This document shows positions 46,826 through 61,042 of a stretch of 64,000 nucleotides of DNA, piece after piece. The notes beneath the pieces were generated by a model. The model saw only the letters and a program-made list of their open reading frames with translations. It did no database searches and had not been told where the DNA came from. Position 1 is the first letter of the stretch. Every line of letters begins with the position of its first letter. Position numbers and translations under genes: made by a program. The DNA comes from Hoplostethus atlanticus (Eukaryota; Chordata; Actinopteri; Trachichthyiformes; Trachichthyidae): assembly GCA_034670405.1 (NCBI GenBank), contig JAXDDX010000010.1:7041501-7105500 (forward strand), in the 5' to 3' direction.

Positions 46826-49800
46826 TAGGAGGGTCCTGGGGAAGTAGATGACACACACACACAGAACGGCCAGGGGTCGTTGGGTCTGTACGTGTAACAG
46901 TGCGCATGTGCGTGTATGCTTTTGGTGAATTTGCTGAATGTCTGTGCGTGTGCATGTGCGTGTGTGTGTGTCCATGCATGCGCGTGTGTGCATATGATTG
47001 AATGCACAGCTATTTAGTGGAGATTCGGCAGGTCCTGGAATGAATCGGGTGGCATTCCGTGGCCAGACGGAATGTTCAAGGTTCAGTAGTCCCGCCTCTC
47101 GGTTCAGAGGGCGGCTCAGGCCACGCTACTCCACCCAATGAGAAGCCAGAAGACTGAGGTGTAATGCTGCATTCACATTATGGCGTTAACTGCCACCTGC
47201 CGGGCCTGCAGGCAGAACTCGCAAACAAAAAGTTGAATTTTCCCACGTTCTGCTGCAGCCGTGAAGGCAATCCCGCATGTTACAATGTCTAAGAAAATGG
47301 ATGTGGCATGAAATAGAACATAAACAATAATATAGCAGTGTAAACACATGCGGCTGACAATTTCAACATGTTAAGTAGAATGTGTGAATGGGAAGTGTCG
47401 GGGAAAAGTGTGGGAAAACCAGAGTAGCGAATAAGCAAGAGCTGTCTTCCTCTTCACTCTCCATGTTGGAGCGCAGCAAAACACTGGGAATCTTATTTGA
47501 TCATTTCTAAACAATGACACAACGCTTTTCTTTAGGCCACAAACACAGCACTATCATGTCCGGCTTAATGGGTCAAGTTCTGAGTTTCAGACAACTTATT
47601 TCACACATTAACACCAAAAGCATGAACAAGAAGTCATAATGGACGGCTGAAACACTTGTGGATATGTGAATAAACTGAATATGTCAGCAGCTGTTGTTTG
47701 TTTTGAAGGGTTTGGTAATGTTTTGCTGAAGAGACGCGAACTTGGACTGAACTAATGCTGATAACTAATGAGTTTGTTACACGCGCAATTTAGTCTCTGT
47801 TCAAATAAATTAAAAACTAGACTCACCTCTCCACGACTGACAGGTCATAAAAACAACAGTTGTTTCACGCTATTTGGCTTTCCAACAAAATACTACATCA
47901 CCTCCGTTCAACAGCTGTACGCTCTTGCACCGCGCACATCTGTGAATCTTACGACAGGGTTTGGGTTGGACGTATGGGCGGGGCAGAGCGGGATGGGCTC
48001 CTAGGTGAACTCTGCGTTAGCCCCCTGGTTAGCTTGGGAAGGAATGCCGTCGCGCCGAACAGCTGCCTCGGCCGCAAACCGGTGGCTCGCTCAAGGCCTG
48101 AGAGTGGATAGTGGATCGCTCATCAATTGGTTCTGAAAAATGTGAATGTTTTCAGCTGCCAGAAGGCACAAGCAGTAATCTGGCAAAGACGCAAAGAGTT
48201 TTGTGTCACAACATGCCTAGGTAGTTCAGCTACTACTACCGTTCAATATCCACAGCAGAACACGCTGCAGAAAATGCTGTTGTACAAATGACAAATAGTA
48301 ATAAAGTATATAAAAAAATACTTTTATGTTGTTTTGTTTCCACTGGTGAAGGTCAATTGCTGACCAGGTAGTTCATCTGGCAGGACTTTTGTAGGCTGTA
48401 GATTACATTGTTACGTTGTTCTGATATTAATCTAGCCCTTGGACAGTAGACTCATCACTTATACACTATAGCTACATATAACTACATTTCTCAACCTCAG
48501 GAAACAGGTGAGCGCTGATACATTTGCTCTCGTCGTGCCTGATTGAACTACCTGTGCTCAGTCAGGTCTTACCAGTAATGTAGTCTGTGCTTCTTTTTAT
48601 CTGTGCTCTCCAGTCAGGTCTGATTCGTGTGTCAGAGGAAGAGTACTTCATCGCCCCGCTACCCCAGCACTTGGCCGCCCAGCACAACTACAGCGCCCCT
48701 GGTGGTCACCACCCGCATGTGGTGTACAAGCGCTCTGCGGAACACATTGTCCATGGCGGGTCTGGCAACCCATCTAGCCACAGTTCTTCCAGACCTGACA
48801 ACCCCTACCTTCACCACCATGCTCAGCAGCAGCAGCCGCAGCGTCACCACGACTACCAACATGGAAAGCTGCAGAGGCAACACTTCTGTGGACGCCGCAA
48901 GCAATGTATGTAAGGGAACCTTCTTCACCTTTTACTTAACTCAACTTCACTTCAGGAACTGACAATCATCATCACTGCTTTCTGTGATTAACATGTTATT
49001 ATGTTTTATAAACACTATAGGGTTTGACCAATATGAGTCTCTCGAGGCCGAAATTGATACTGACTGTAATCACCGATAGCAGGAATTTTGTGCCGATATT
49101 CAATATCTTTAAATTTGATCATTTTCATGCAAAGGATTCCAAGTATTCGGTGTTCCTCCAAGAACTGTATTCTTGTCAGGGTGGAAAAACCTCTGAAACA
49201 GCATTCACCTGGGTTACGGTTTCCTCTTTAATCCTCATGCACCCTGCGGCGATAATAAAAAAAAAAGTAGATAATCCAACTAACAATGAGTATACGCAAA
49301 GTTGTATGTGGTGTTGTGTTGGACTGTGTCTCTCTTTCGGACTTTCTTAAAACCCACACTGATGAAATTCTTTCAGGTGGCTTAAGGGAAAATGTTGGGA
49401 TAAATTAGACCTTTAAATGAAGAATTCATTTACAAGAACATTACTGAATAAAAGGTGTAACCCTAACCCTAACCCCTGCGATCAGGAAGGACCGTATCTG
49501 ATAAAAGGCCAATGTTGGTATATCAGCAAACCAATATATTGGGTTAACCCTAATAAAGTATAACACATTGAAAATAGTGATTTTTCTAAAATGCTGATTG
49601 TTTGAATTTTCAAGACACAGAATAGCTTCTTATCTGTGTTGTTTACTTTTTATAGCCTTTTTGGCTCCTACTAAGGTTGCCAATAATTGTGGGGAGGAGT
49701 TAACCTAGATAGAGGCTTGGTTAGCCAGAGGAAACTCAACATTTATACCAGTTATTTATTGATTATTTCCATCAGAACTAGGGCAGTTCATCATTATCCA

Positions 49801-50943
49801 TCCCCATTATCAATTAGGCGTAGCCAAACCAGTCCGGCTGCCCAGCCTGTTACCATGGTTACCTACCAAACAAACACTGCAGAAAGGCAGAACAGGGCCC
49901 AAAGCAGTGAACTGGGCTGGTGATTGGGAAATAGCCTATTTAACAGTTACTGTAGCCTACGTTGTTTTCTGGATAAAAAGCTCAGGGCTTTGCCAGGGCA
50001 AGTCTGGTCAAGTCACTGCTGTCAAGTCTCAAGTAAGTCAAGTCTCACAGTAGAGGAGTCCATGTCAGAAGTGCTGGTTTTCGACTCGAGTCCCAGTGTC
50101 AAGTCTCAAGTCTCCAGTCTCTCAAGTCTCTTGACATAAGCCGTTCACTATGAAGTTTCAAAGCTGTGTTAAATGTTCAGTGACTCGGTGCATTGTATCC
50201 GTTGTAATGGGCCTACACTAGACTCATGCTATTCATGCTGTCCAGCTGTAGCTCAGCGTGTTATCTCACCTTTCTAGTGTTGAGTGGTAGGAAGCAGCAT
50301 GGGGAGTGAATTTCCTGGCCTCTCAGCACCCCAGCCTCTACTCTTATCACCAGGCACGAGCCAGGAAAAAGACAGGCCACTCATTTGACCCTCATTCACA
50401 AACTTGCTCTCTCTCTCTCTCTCTGCCTATCCTCCCCTCCACCCTTTCCTTTGCTCCCTTGCAGACGCTCCCAAGCCTCCCGCTGGGGATCGTTTCATCC
50501 TCCCTGACGAGTTCGAGGTGCGCGAGGTGGAACGTCCAGGAAGGGCCAAGCGATCGCCTATCAACTCCAACAGGGTGGGAGGTCTTAACGTGGAGACCCT
50601 GGTGGTGGCGGACAGGAAGATGCTGGAGAAACATGGCAGGGACAACGTCACTACCTATATCCTCACCGTCATGAACATGGTGAGAGAAGAGAGAAGGAGT
50701 AGTAGTAATTCTTTGTATCTCCCTCTAAAGAAATCGATAGAAGGGGTGAACATGGGATTAGATTCAGCACACGTAGATTATTACCAGAACCTGGTAAAAG
50801 TTTTCTGCTCTTTTTCAGGTATCCAGTCTTTTCAAAGACGGCACCATCGGGACGGACATCAACATTGTGGTGGTTAGCTTGTTACTACTGGAACAGGACC
50901 CTGTGAGTCTATCTATCTATCTATCTATCTATCTCTCTATCTG

Positions 50944-51029
<86 letters not shown>

Positions 51030-54000
51030 ATTCATTTGTCCACTTATTTGTTTGCTTGCTTGTTCCTTCATTCATTCATTGATTAATTTGTCCATTGACC
51101 AATTGATGTATCAATTGATTCAATCAATAATGCCCTCTCACTCTCGCTCTCTGCCTCGCTAGCTTGGCCTGACCATCAACCACCATGCAGACCAGTCCCT
51201 CAACAGTTTCTGCCAGTGGCAGTCAGGTCTGGTGGGGAAGGGAGGCAAACGCCACGACCATGCCGTTCTCCTCACCGGACTGGACATCTGCTCCTGGAAG
51301 AACGAGCCCTGTGACACCCTGGGTAAGCCGCCTAACGACGAAATGGCCACATGCCAGTTTCTCTCCTTTGCAGCCCAATGGGATGCAGTAGTTGATCGAC
51401 CAAGCAGGCGGACATCCATCTGGGCAGTGTGATCGATTGGTTTTCATGACAAATGTTTACAGAGACATTATGAAATGTATGGCTGGCTTGGAACTCTTGC
51501 ATGGCATATGCCCTTTACTTTTAGGCAGGATTGTAGACAGATGACAAAGTGGGTAACAAAAACATTCAACAGAAACTTATAGATTTCGTTTTTTTCAACA
51601 GCAACTTAAAGTTTTAGTTGACGTGTAGAAGTTACGAGGAGGGTGGTCCAGACGGAGTCAAGCAGAAGGGATAGCAACTGCACAGTGTATCCCCTTAAGC
51701 AGCCTTCAGGACAGACATAGTGTAGTGGACTTAGAAACTAGGGAGGAGAGCAAAGAAGTAGGGCCTGATGTACCTGGGTCTTGGTTTCCAAGTCATTGTC
51801 ACCCTGGGTAAGTTCACGTTAGCTGCTGACTCAGTCGTGGTCATAACCATCAGATATATGTTTTGGCATCTAGGTGTTCTTTGCCTATCAGGGAAAGTGC
51901 TGGCGTGGGAAATTTCCATCAACTTGTCAGATCCAACGTACTAAGGAGGCTCCTAATCCCACATCTAGGATCAGCTATCTCTCTCCTAATGCTCTTCAGT
52001 CCATCATGAGCAGTAAACTGACTGGAGATCAGTGTCTAGGACTGACCCCAGGATAAGTAGGTCAGGGTTTCTGAGGTAGCAGATTGCAACAGGTGGGAAA
52101 TCCCCCCCCCTTACAGACAAACCACACATGGACACACACTCATGCATACGTGTGTGTGTGTGTGTGAATATATGCACATGCGACGGGCGTTTGTTGTCAG
52201 CCAAATCTTCCAGAGGTTCCAAACCACAAGAATGTCCTCCGAGATGAGCAAGAGGGAGATAAGAGAGTGTGGAGGCCTTGATGTGATTAAGCTCTCCGTG
52301 AGACAGCATCACATTACAGCGGTTAATATCCCTTTGAGTCTCCCTCCATGGGCGGCCCTTGCATATATCTGAAGTTCGTCCTGATTAGCTAACAAGCGCA
52401 CATCCGTGAACGGTTATGATGTCTGAGAAAAAAGATTTAGTTTGACAATCTATCTTTTCCTACCCCGCCCCACTCAAACGCACTCTCTCTCTTTTATTTT
52501 TCTTCTCTCTCTCTCTCTCTCTGTGCAGGTTTTGCCCCCATCAGTGGCATGTGCAGTAAGTACAGGAGTTGCACCATCAACGAGGATACGGGACTGGGCT
52601 TGGCTTTCACCATCGCCCACGAGTCTGGACACAAGTATGTCTTAGTAGTAACTAAGGGCCACTTTATGAGCAACAATGAGGGTAGCATTGTTTTTTTTTC
52701 AGCAAACTTGATGAAACATTAAGTGCTGTCCTTTAATTAACGACGCCACATCACTTATATCGCAGTAGCAAAGCTGCTTACACTGTCCAGCTTGACGCTT
52801 GCATCAATTGCAGTACACTGGCAGCTGCTACTATGCCACTTCACCCTCACATCCTTTCCTCTGCAGCTGCGTGTGAACATAATGAATCTATATCGACTGA
52901 AAGAAACGTGGCGTGATTTAAAGAAACAAATACGGAATAATAGCATTACGTTAGAGCACTACTTCATCCCCGCCATGACAATTTGTGAGAGGATAATGGA
53001 AACCGCCACGGGCCACACGGCACTGTGTTTGTGTTTACACGTTTCCATTGAGATAGGAAGGCAGTTTTATTTTTGATATTTGTTCGACTTCGTGTTGCGG
53101 TAAAAGCCTCTCTGTCTGCCTGGCAGGCTCTCAACACAAACTGGGAACAACCTGTTTTTCCGTAATTCGCCCAGCTGCTTACATGTCAGAGTATCTGTAA
53201 TCCTCAGTATCTTAACGACTTTAGCCAACCAATAGGAAGCGTGCCCAGAAAAATGCAGACTCACTCGGGTGAAAATTTCTCGCCGGCCAAAAACTCTTAA
53301 TCACTGACAAATTGAGAAAGATGTAATTGCTAAACACATGACACAGTCAGGAAAAGGGAGGGGCGGAAATCTCAGCCATGTGCAGCAGCGAGCGAGCGTG
53401 GTCTAGTTTGCTTTTGAGACCCAAGAGTGTGAGGAATCAGTGCAGCAACAGCCCTAACATATTTTCATTATCACGGTACTGTCCAGTGATGTAGTGTTTC
53501 CTTTCCTTTAAAAGACCCAGATCAGTTTGATACCACTTCCTATCATCTATATTATGATTTTCTCTCATAAGGATCTATGGTAGGCTAAAAACATCCCTAC
53601 ATCCCATCTTCAATTTAGTCATTTACCAGATTCAACGTATTATTCTTCCGGTATAGATACTAGTATCTATCAGAAACCATAATAAGGGTGAACTAAATGT
53701 GTGGTTTCTCCTTTCTCTCTCTCAAGTTTTGGAATGATCCATGATGGGGAGGGGAACCCTTGTCGTAAGACGGAAGGGAACATCATGTCTCCCACCCTGG
53801 CTGGAAACAACGGGGTCTTCTCCTGGTCCACCTGCAGTCGGCAGTACCTCAGCCGCTTCCTCGGGTCGGTCTCGCAGATGAAAACACACACACAGTGACA
53901 TTCGGTATTCAGCTGTTGTCTTTCTTCTCGACTGATGAGGGTAGTTTGTTCTGTCCACCAGGACGGCCCAGGCGTCCTGTTTGGTGGATGAGCCCAAGCA

Positions 54001-54948
54001 GATCGGTCAGTATAAGTACCCGGAGCAGCTTCCCGGACAGCTGTACGACGCAGACACCCAGTGCAAGTGGCAGTTTGGCTCCAAGGCTAAACTCTGCAAC
54101 CTCGATTTTGTCAAGGTGAGACATTTAATTTTCTTTTTGCTTAAGGGCAGAATAGTCGCTAAGATCCAAGAAAACCTAAGACGTTGCGGTGAAAAGAGGA
54201 AAAGGCAACAAAGCAGTGTGTTTTTCACCTTCACCCTTAGGGAGAACCAGTTCTACAGCGGTTGAATGTGGTTTACACGGACCTGAACAATCTTAAGTCA
54301 CGTGTCTTCATTTGTAGGTCCTCTTGTCCAAGCCAAAACCCACTACAGGAAGCTTAAGCCATCGGGCCATGAGCCGCAGCACCCTCATCACATAGGGGCA
54401 GCCTGTTCTCCAGCACTAACGAGGCAGAGCTAAATTTGCACTTGATTAATTTGCCCGACCTTCCTAGGGCAACCTATTCGCCGCCCTAAACACCCACATT
54501 TAAGCCCCCATTAAAAGCATTCCAACGAGTGAATGAGTCCCCAAAGCCAAATGGTTTTCATATAAGCCTTTATTATAAGAGCATTCAGTAAGAGCACATT
54601 CACATGTAAATCCTGTGTAGATTACCCCGGGGTCTGCTCTAAGAGGTTGCTCTTGCTGGGAAATCGACAGTGCCAGTAGTCTATATGACGGATTAGCACA
54701 CATGACATAGCCCGGGCTATTCACAACCGCCCTAAATCCCTCCTATGTTTCCCTGACAGTAGATCAAAAAACTACATCTACGTTTCTTAGACTTCTGTGG
54801 TTTGGTGAAGGAACACAGGCGCTGATTAACGGTGGATTTGCGTTTCTATTTCACACTATTTTTTTTGTCCCTGGTGGGCTCATGTAGACTGATTTGCAGT
54901 GTGCTGGTGTGACTGTGAGCCACCTGCTTGGTGTCAGGGTAGTAGATT

Positions 54949-55013
<65 letters not shown>

Positions 55014-56631
55014 GGGTGCTGTCTCTCCTTCCTCCCTTGGTTTCTCGCTCTTTGCCAGATGCAGTCGGGCAGGTTGCCAGACTCCGCTGCCTGTATCGTG
55101 ACCCCCTGTTCTCCCCGTGCACTCGCTCACTCCGTCTCTGTATTGTTGGGCCAGTTGCTTCATTAAGGAAGTACAGTGATTAGATTTGACACGCGGGCAT
55201 TGTGGAGCGACTTTATTGGCAGTTATCGCGGCTGGTGGAGGCTCTTGAGCGTGATGGTGGTCCCCGACGAGAGGCAGGTGCTGTGGGGTCAGCGCTTTTT
55301 ATGAAAGAAGAGGAAGGAGGGGAAAAAACAGGGTTGCACGAAGCAGGAATCCAACCTCAATCTGGTGATATGTGAATACCGCGTTGAGGTCCATTTGTTT
55401 TCAAATATTAAAACGGCTATAAGGACGTCCATTCTCTGTTGAATCCATTCCTACTTCTGGGATTTTCAAATGTTTTCATCACACAGACCTCGCACAATAT
55501 TTCAAATGAACTCCCACACGTTAACCCCCTCAAGGACCCCTAAGGATGCTGGGACCCCATTTTGGCCTAACTATAAGGTTTGTCTCATCCTCAATGAATT
55601 GACCTGAATAGGAACACCAGCTCTGTTGTGATTGCTGATGCCAGGTTCCTGCAGGAATCCAGTCCAGGAATCAGACATAATAAAAATGGTGACTGAGGGA
55701 AACACCATATCTGATAGACTCATCCTCACCTCATCTCATCCTTCATATGTGTGTGTGTGTGTGTTTGATTTATCCCACAGGACATCTGTAAGTCGTTGTG
55801 GTGCCACCGCACGGGGCACAGATGTGAGACCAAGTTCATGCCGGCTGCTGAAGGTACCAGCTGTGGTCCTGATATGGTGAGGAATGGTCTTCTCATTCTC
55901 ATGGACACTAACAGTGAATCCCCCAGGCAGGTTGTCTGCCACTGTACACACTGATGAGCCAATCAGGGATCATACACATTACATTTATAAATATATACAC
56001 ATATAGTTCTATATATACTGAACAGTGAAGACTTGCTCCTTGCTAATGTTTACCATAACAGTGTCTCACATGGATGCTATGTGGTCTTGTCTTGTTCAGA
56101 GTTGGTGAACGTCATATGGCAAGTTGGGATGGTGCAGGGGAGAATATGAAAATTGCTGCCCACCGGGGTTGCCAGGTTTCTGACATTAGTACAGTGGATT
56201 GGCACCCTCATTCCCACACTTCCCACACTGCAAAGTCTATAGGCCTACAGAGAAACATAGCGTAGCTCAAACTGGCCTAAACGCTGTGCATCGTTTCTAA
56301 TTATATGATATCCTTTTTTAAATAGCATGTTATGTGGACATGGATTTGCAGCGGGCCTATAATAGGCTACTGTGTGTTTTTATTTAATTGGATTTCAATA
56401 TCAAGTGCTATCATTTGGAAATGCCCTGAGGCCCAAGAGGTTGCCTGTACTGAATACAGCATCTGGCTAAATAAAATGACGCTGTTGTCTTTATAGTGGG
56501 TACTTAGCGAGACTAGCGAGAAACAAGGCTGAAGTCTGAATGGAGTCTGAATATGAGCCTATATGAACATGCACAACAGACAAAAGAGGCAAGAGGAGGA
56601 ACACAAAGACAGCAACACACGCTGACAAACC

Positions 56632-56664
<33 letters not shown>

Positions 56665-56816
56665 CTGCGGAAGCATTTTGCGCTGTGTTTAGTGTCCCAT
56701 ATGGACACCGGGCTGCTGCACTTCTTCACATAGAGAAAGATGATATTTAGTGAGGGAGAGAGGTGGTGATGTGTCTGAGTGCATGGTTTGGCTTGGATAG
56801 GCCCAGGTGTGGTGCA

Positions 56817-56869
<53 letters not shown>

Positions 56870-57439
56870 GGCTCTAGCTAGAGAGCCTGGTTGTCCAGGT
56901 GTGGCGCTGGGCATTTATCCAAACCAGGAAACTCAGGCACGACGCCCAGCCACCGCTCCAGTACTGATACCAGAGCTATTTTTCATGTTTCTTTTCTTTC
57001 CTTTTCTTTTCTTTTTTCTTTTCTTTTCTTCCCTTCCTCCACTCTCTCCTTGTTCTCCAGTGGTGTCGGAGGGGTCAGTGTGTTAAATATGGGGAGCATG
57101 GTCCCAGGGCGGTCCATGGCCAGTGGTCGGGCTGGTCCCAGTGGTCTGACTGCTCCAGGACCTGCGGAGGCGGGGTCATGTACAGGGAGCGATCCTGCAC
57201 TAGCCCAAGGTATGCACGCGCACACACACACACACACACACACACAGTCCTCTATCAGAGTAGACAAGAGTATACGTACTAAGCTAAGCTACACGTCAAG
57301 CTTATTGTTTCATGTTGTCATATGGCGCTTCGACACTGGAAATTGTTGCAGTTGAAGCCAGAAAACAAGTCTTGAAGGTCGCGCGTCCCCAAAAGCTTCC
57401 TCTCTGAACACCTGAAAGTACTTTCTGCCAGGTAGCTGT

Positions 57440-57470
<31 letters not shown>

Positions 57471-58525
57471 GCACCGTTCGCCCGCTAACCGCTCTCATCG
57501 GTCAGGCTGACAGTCCAGACAGACAGAATGTCTCTCCCTGCTCCAGACAAGCCAACCCTCCTAATAGCATGCTCCTTCTCTCAGAGCTGCCAAGACGGTC
57601 AGCGAACGTCCTCTGCTGCAGCTCACTCACACCGACATTACTCCACAGACACAGACCCCCCCCGGTGCATATCTGTTTGTTTGCAAAGTGCTCTGTGCAT
57701 GTTATTACGTGCACGTGAGCAGATTTTATCTGTTTTAATGTCGCGTTTCGTCACATAGATCAGAAATCCCTAGTTATTATGCCCCGTAGCAGATGGGAGC
57801 TTCGGTAAGCCCCGGGCCAGACTACCAGACTGTTCACGTCTGGGAATACACTTGCAAAATCCGTTTTCTACCGTTTCATTTAGTATGTCAGGTACGTTTA
57901 GTGAAGGCATTAAATACCCAGTCTCTAATTGCTCCCCACTTCTGCCTTTGTTTATGTTTACTCCATTGGATTTCATTCTCCTCTCAAACAACTTTACTGA
58001 GCTCTGGATTGAGATTGATTTGACCGTAGCTAAATGTGAGAGTTAAATAGGTTTTATTTATGGAGTGATCATTTTCTGTTGGAGAGCTGATGTTCATAGC
58101 AATTCCCCCAGTGTTGTAACAGGAACACAGACGCTGGGGACGGTGGAACCAATTAACAGTCTTTCTATTCCCCCCTTTTGGGAGCAAGTCTGCCAACTTG
58201 CAAGAACCAAAACCAAAACAAATCCCTGGACTGAGCCTCTCGTGTTCTTTCATCTACTTCTCAGTGAATTTGAAGCGCTTTTGACATTTTTGCGAAAAGC
58301 AGAAATGAATGAGGTGCATTTCCATCAGAAACAGAAACAGTCTGATAAGAACTGATAAGTATTGAACATTTTGTTATCGTTCTTTGTTGTCGGCTACTGC
58401 TGGTCGTGTTTCATGCCGTCTGAAGACCGAAACAAAGAAATGTACGATGCAGTATTGGAAAACACAAACTAACGCCAGGCGCCTTGTAAGTGGGAGCGAC
58501 AGCACGTATGACTTGTCTGACATGT

Positions 58526-58564
<39 letters not shown>

Positions 58565-59921
58565 TTCCAGCAGGATCATGACTAATGGATAACATCCAAG
58601 GCCACTGCACCACTCTGATTGGTGGACAGGTCTCCAACTCCACTGCCAGAATCTGGAGGATCCATTGATTGGTTTGTATTCTACACTGTGCTATTAATGA
58701 TTGCTACGAGTTTGGAATTAGTCATAGCAAGTTAGATCATAGTGGCATGTCACATCTGATGCAGGATACTGAGTGGTTACAAGACGTTGTGTGTGTGTGT
58801 GTGTGTGTGTGTATGTCCATGTCATGACACGCAGCTGTTTCTGTGTATTTAAGTACAGGTGTGATGTTCATGCCATGCAGCAGGTTGCTGGGGGTACTGG
58901 GGGTACTGGGGGTACTGGGGATAGAGTTACTGTCCTAATCACTGCTGCCCCTGTATACTGTCATGCTGGCCACCAACTATGACTTGAATTTATTTGTTAC
59001 GATGAACTGATTCCATCTGCTTTAAATCTCACACGGTGGTGAACAGAGCCTCCATGGCTGTTAGATCTACACAGAACCACTATTAGAGTATGATATGACC
59101 AGAGGAACAGGTATTAATGTATGACAGACTCAGAGATTTCAGTCGGTGAATGAAAAAAACGGATTCTCAGAATGTGATTTTCGATGGTTGTCCACTCCAT
59201 TGGCGATCTGAATTGGAGTGCACGCCCGAGGAGAGGTTTAGAGATGATACTGAACGATGACTAAAGATTCATGAACGCTATTGGATTTCTTGAGCTAACG
59301 AAGCACAGATCTGCTAGCCCTAGTGACGTCCTCTAAGAGCAGCAACATGGGACCGTACTCCTGATGTTGTGTGGCTTAATATTACATCACATTCTGTAAT
59401 CACGAGGTTCAAAATAAAAAAAAAGTTATTTTACCGGCCTCGTCGTCGCTTGCTCAACTTCCGAGCGGGGCTGACTCTGAAGCAGCGCCGTCCCGTCCAC
59501 CCTTAGCCGGCTCGTCTCCCAATCCCTACGAGGGATCAAAGGGATTTTCCCAAGAGACAGAGGCGGAGAAGCCCTCATATGATACACATTACACACCGTG
59601 GCAAGCAGACGATAAAGGGCCACAGAGCCGTCTAATCCAGGTTAGCTGTCATGTTCATTTATCATTCCTCGGGCCCTGAAGAGGCCTTTGTACCACCGGC
59701 CACTGAGACCGGGCCGGGTGCTGCGTCACCGGTGAGTTAGGGCGTCTGTGGGAAGGAGAAGGGAAGGAACAGGATGACAAGGAGGCAATGAAATGGCCAA
59801 TTTGAGGTTGTCAGGGTGAAGACAGCGGGGTCGTATTGGTGTGACTCCTAATTTGGACTCCTAAGTCTTTGAAATTTTGTGATGGCTGTTTTATGCCTTT
59901 TCGGCATCCCCTCACCTCCTC

Positions 59922-59954
<33 letters not shown>

Positions 59955-60072
59955 CCTCCACACACACACACACACACACAGGCGTACTTACTCCCATCCT
60001 CCACTGCTGCTCTGAAAGTGATTTAGTTCCCCTTGAGTCACGTTGTAGTCCCTGATTTGTGAGAGTGTGAGA

Positions 60073-60105
<33 letters not shown>

Positions 60106-60997
60106 CCTCAATAATCTCTTGCGATTATTTTGGCAGGGCCCCTCTGCTGCTCCTAATCCGACCGGAACAAGATGGCTTAGCCTGAATGTGACCGCTTGTC
60201 CCCACCGCCATCCTCACCCCCAAAACCAGACCACAGTTTGTCCTCCTCCTCAACGAGAGATGACACACTGAATTGAACCGTCCCAGACATGCAGTACATG
60301 TACTAGTACTCATGTATGATGTCAAGTTGGGTTTCTGAGTGTGGTTTCAAGTTGACCTTAAGCTCCTTTTACATTTCCTTTTCTGTGCTGCTATGAAATA
60401 CTCGCTCACCGGGAGCGCTCCTAAAACTCAACAATATCTGCCATTTTACGAGGCAAGCTTGTATCTTTCGTTCCGTCTCGTAAAAAAGGGGATCAGTCTA
60501 TTGAACCCTTCTCTAGTCGAGCTTCCTCCAAGATGGGAAATGAATCTTCTCCCCCTTCCCCCTTCCTCCTGGCTCCTCCGCTCCCCGTAGACCACCTGCC
60601 AGATCAAACACAGTCAACCTAATCCTCCCCAACAAGACCTGGGAGATTAAGTTCACGATCCTGACCTGCTTTTCTACAGAGGACATTTTGTCACACACTC
60701 AATTTGAGGGGGGTTGGGAGAGCCGGGAGGTGATCCGATAGCCCCCCGGCAGGCTTGTAAGGGGGCTTTATTGGGGTGAGGCCCTCGCCGCCAGCAGGCC
60801 GTGGATGTATTGGTGTGCGTGTGTCAAATGGCAGGGTGGGAGGTAGGGAGATGGGGGGCGGGGGGAGACGTGGAGGTAGAGAACGGGTGACTGAAGGTTG
60901 AAGAAGACAACATTAGTGACCTCTGACCTGCAGGAGTGCAGTCTCAGTCTTCTGTCGCCGGGCGGATTTACCTGGCCACCGGGGCACTGGAGTTAAG

Positions 60998-61042
<45 letters not shown>

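Larger units (their letters stand above)
36723..48613 (+). other. adamts18: adamts18 intron 3 (11.9 kb)
   Basis: The large first long intron, GT-AG. It contains unassigned open frames (36948-38196), a repeat pair (37510 and 40654), microsatellites, an inverted-repeat element (41409-42106), an unassigned repeat (44784-44932), a GACA-containing fish repeat (45275-45410) and another dispersed repeat (46395-46515). No adamts18 exon is expected here: the last codon of exon 3 (..STCSGL) joins directly to exon 4 (SGLIR..), as in mammals. Confidence 0.7.
48906..50464 (+). other. adamts18: adamts18 intron 4
   Basis: GT-AG intron with an inverted-repeat element (49018-49552) and a CAAGTCTC-rich stretch (about 49998-50130) made of degenerate repeats. 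A CT tract precedes the acceptor. Confidence 0.65.
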
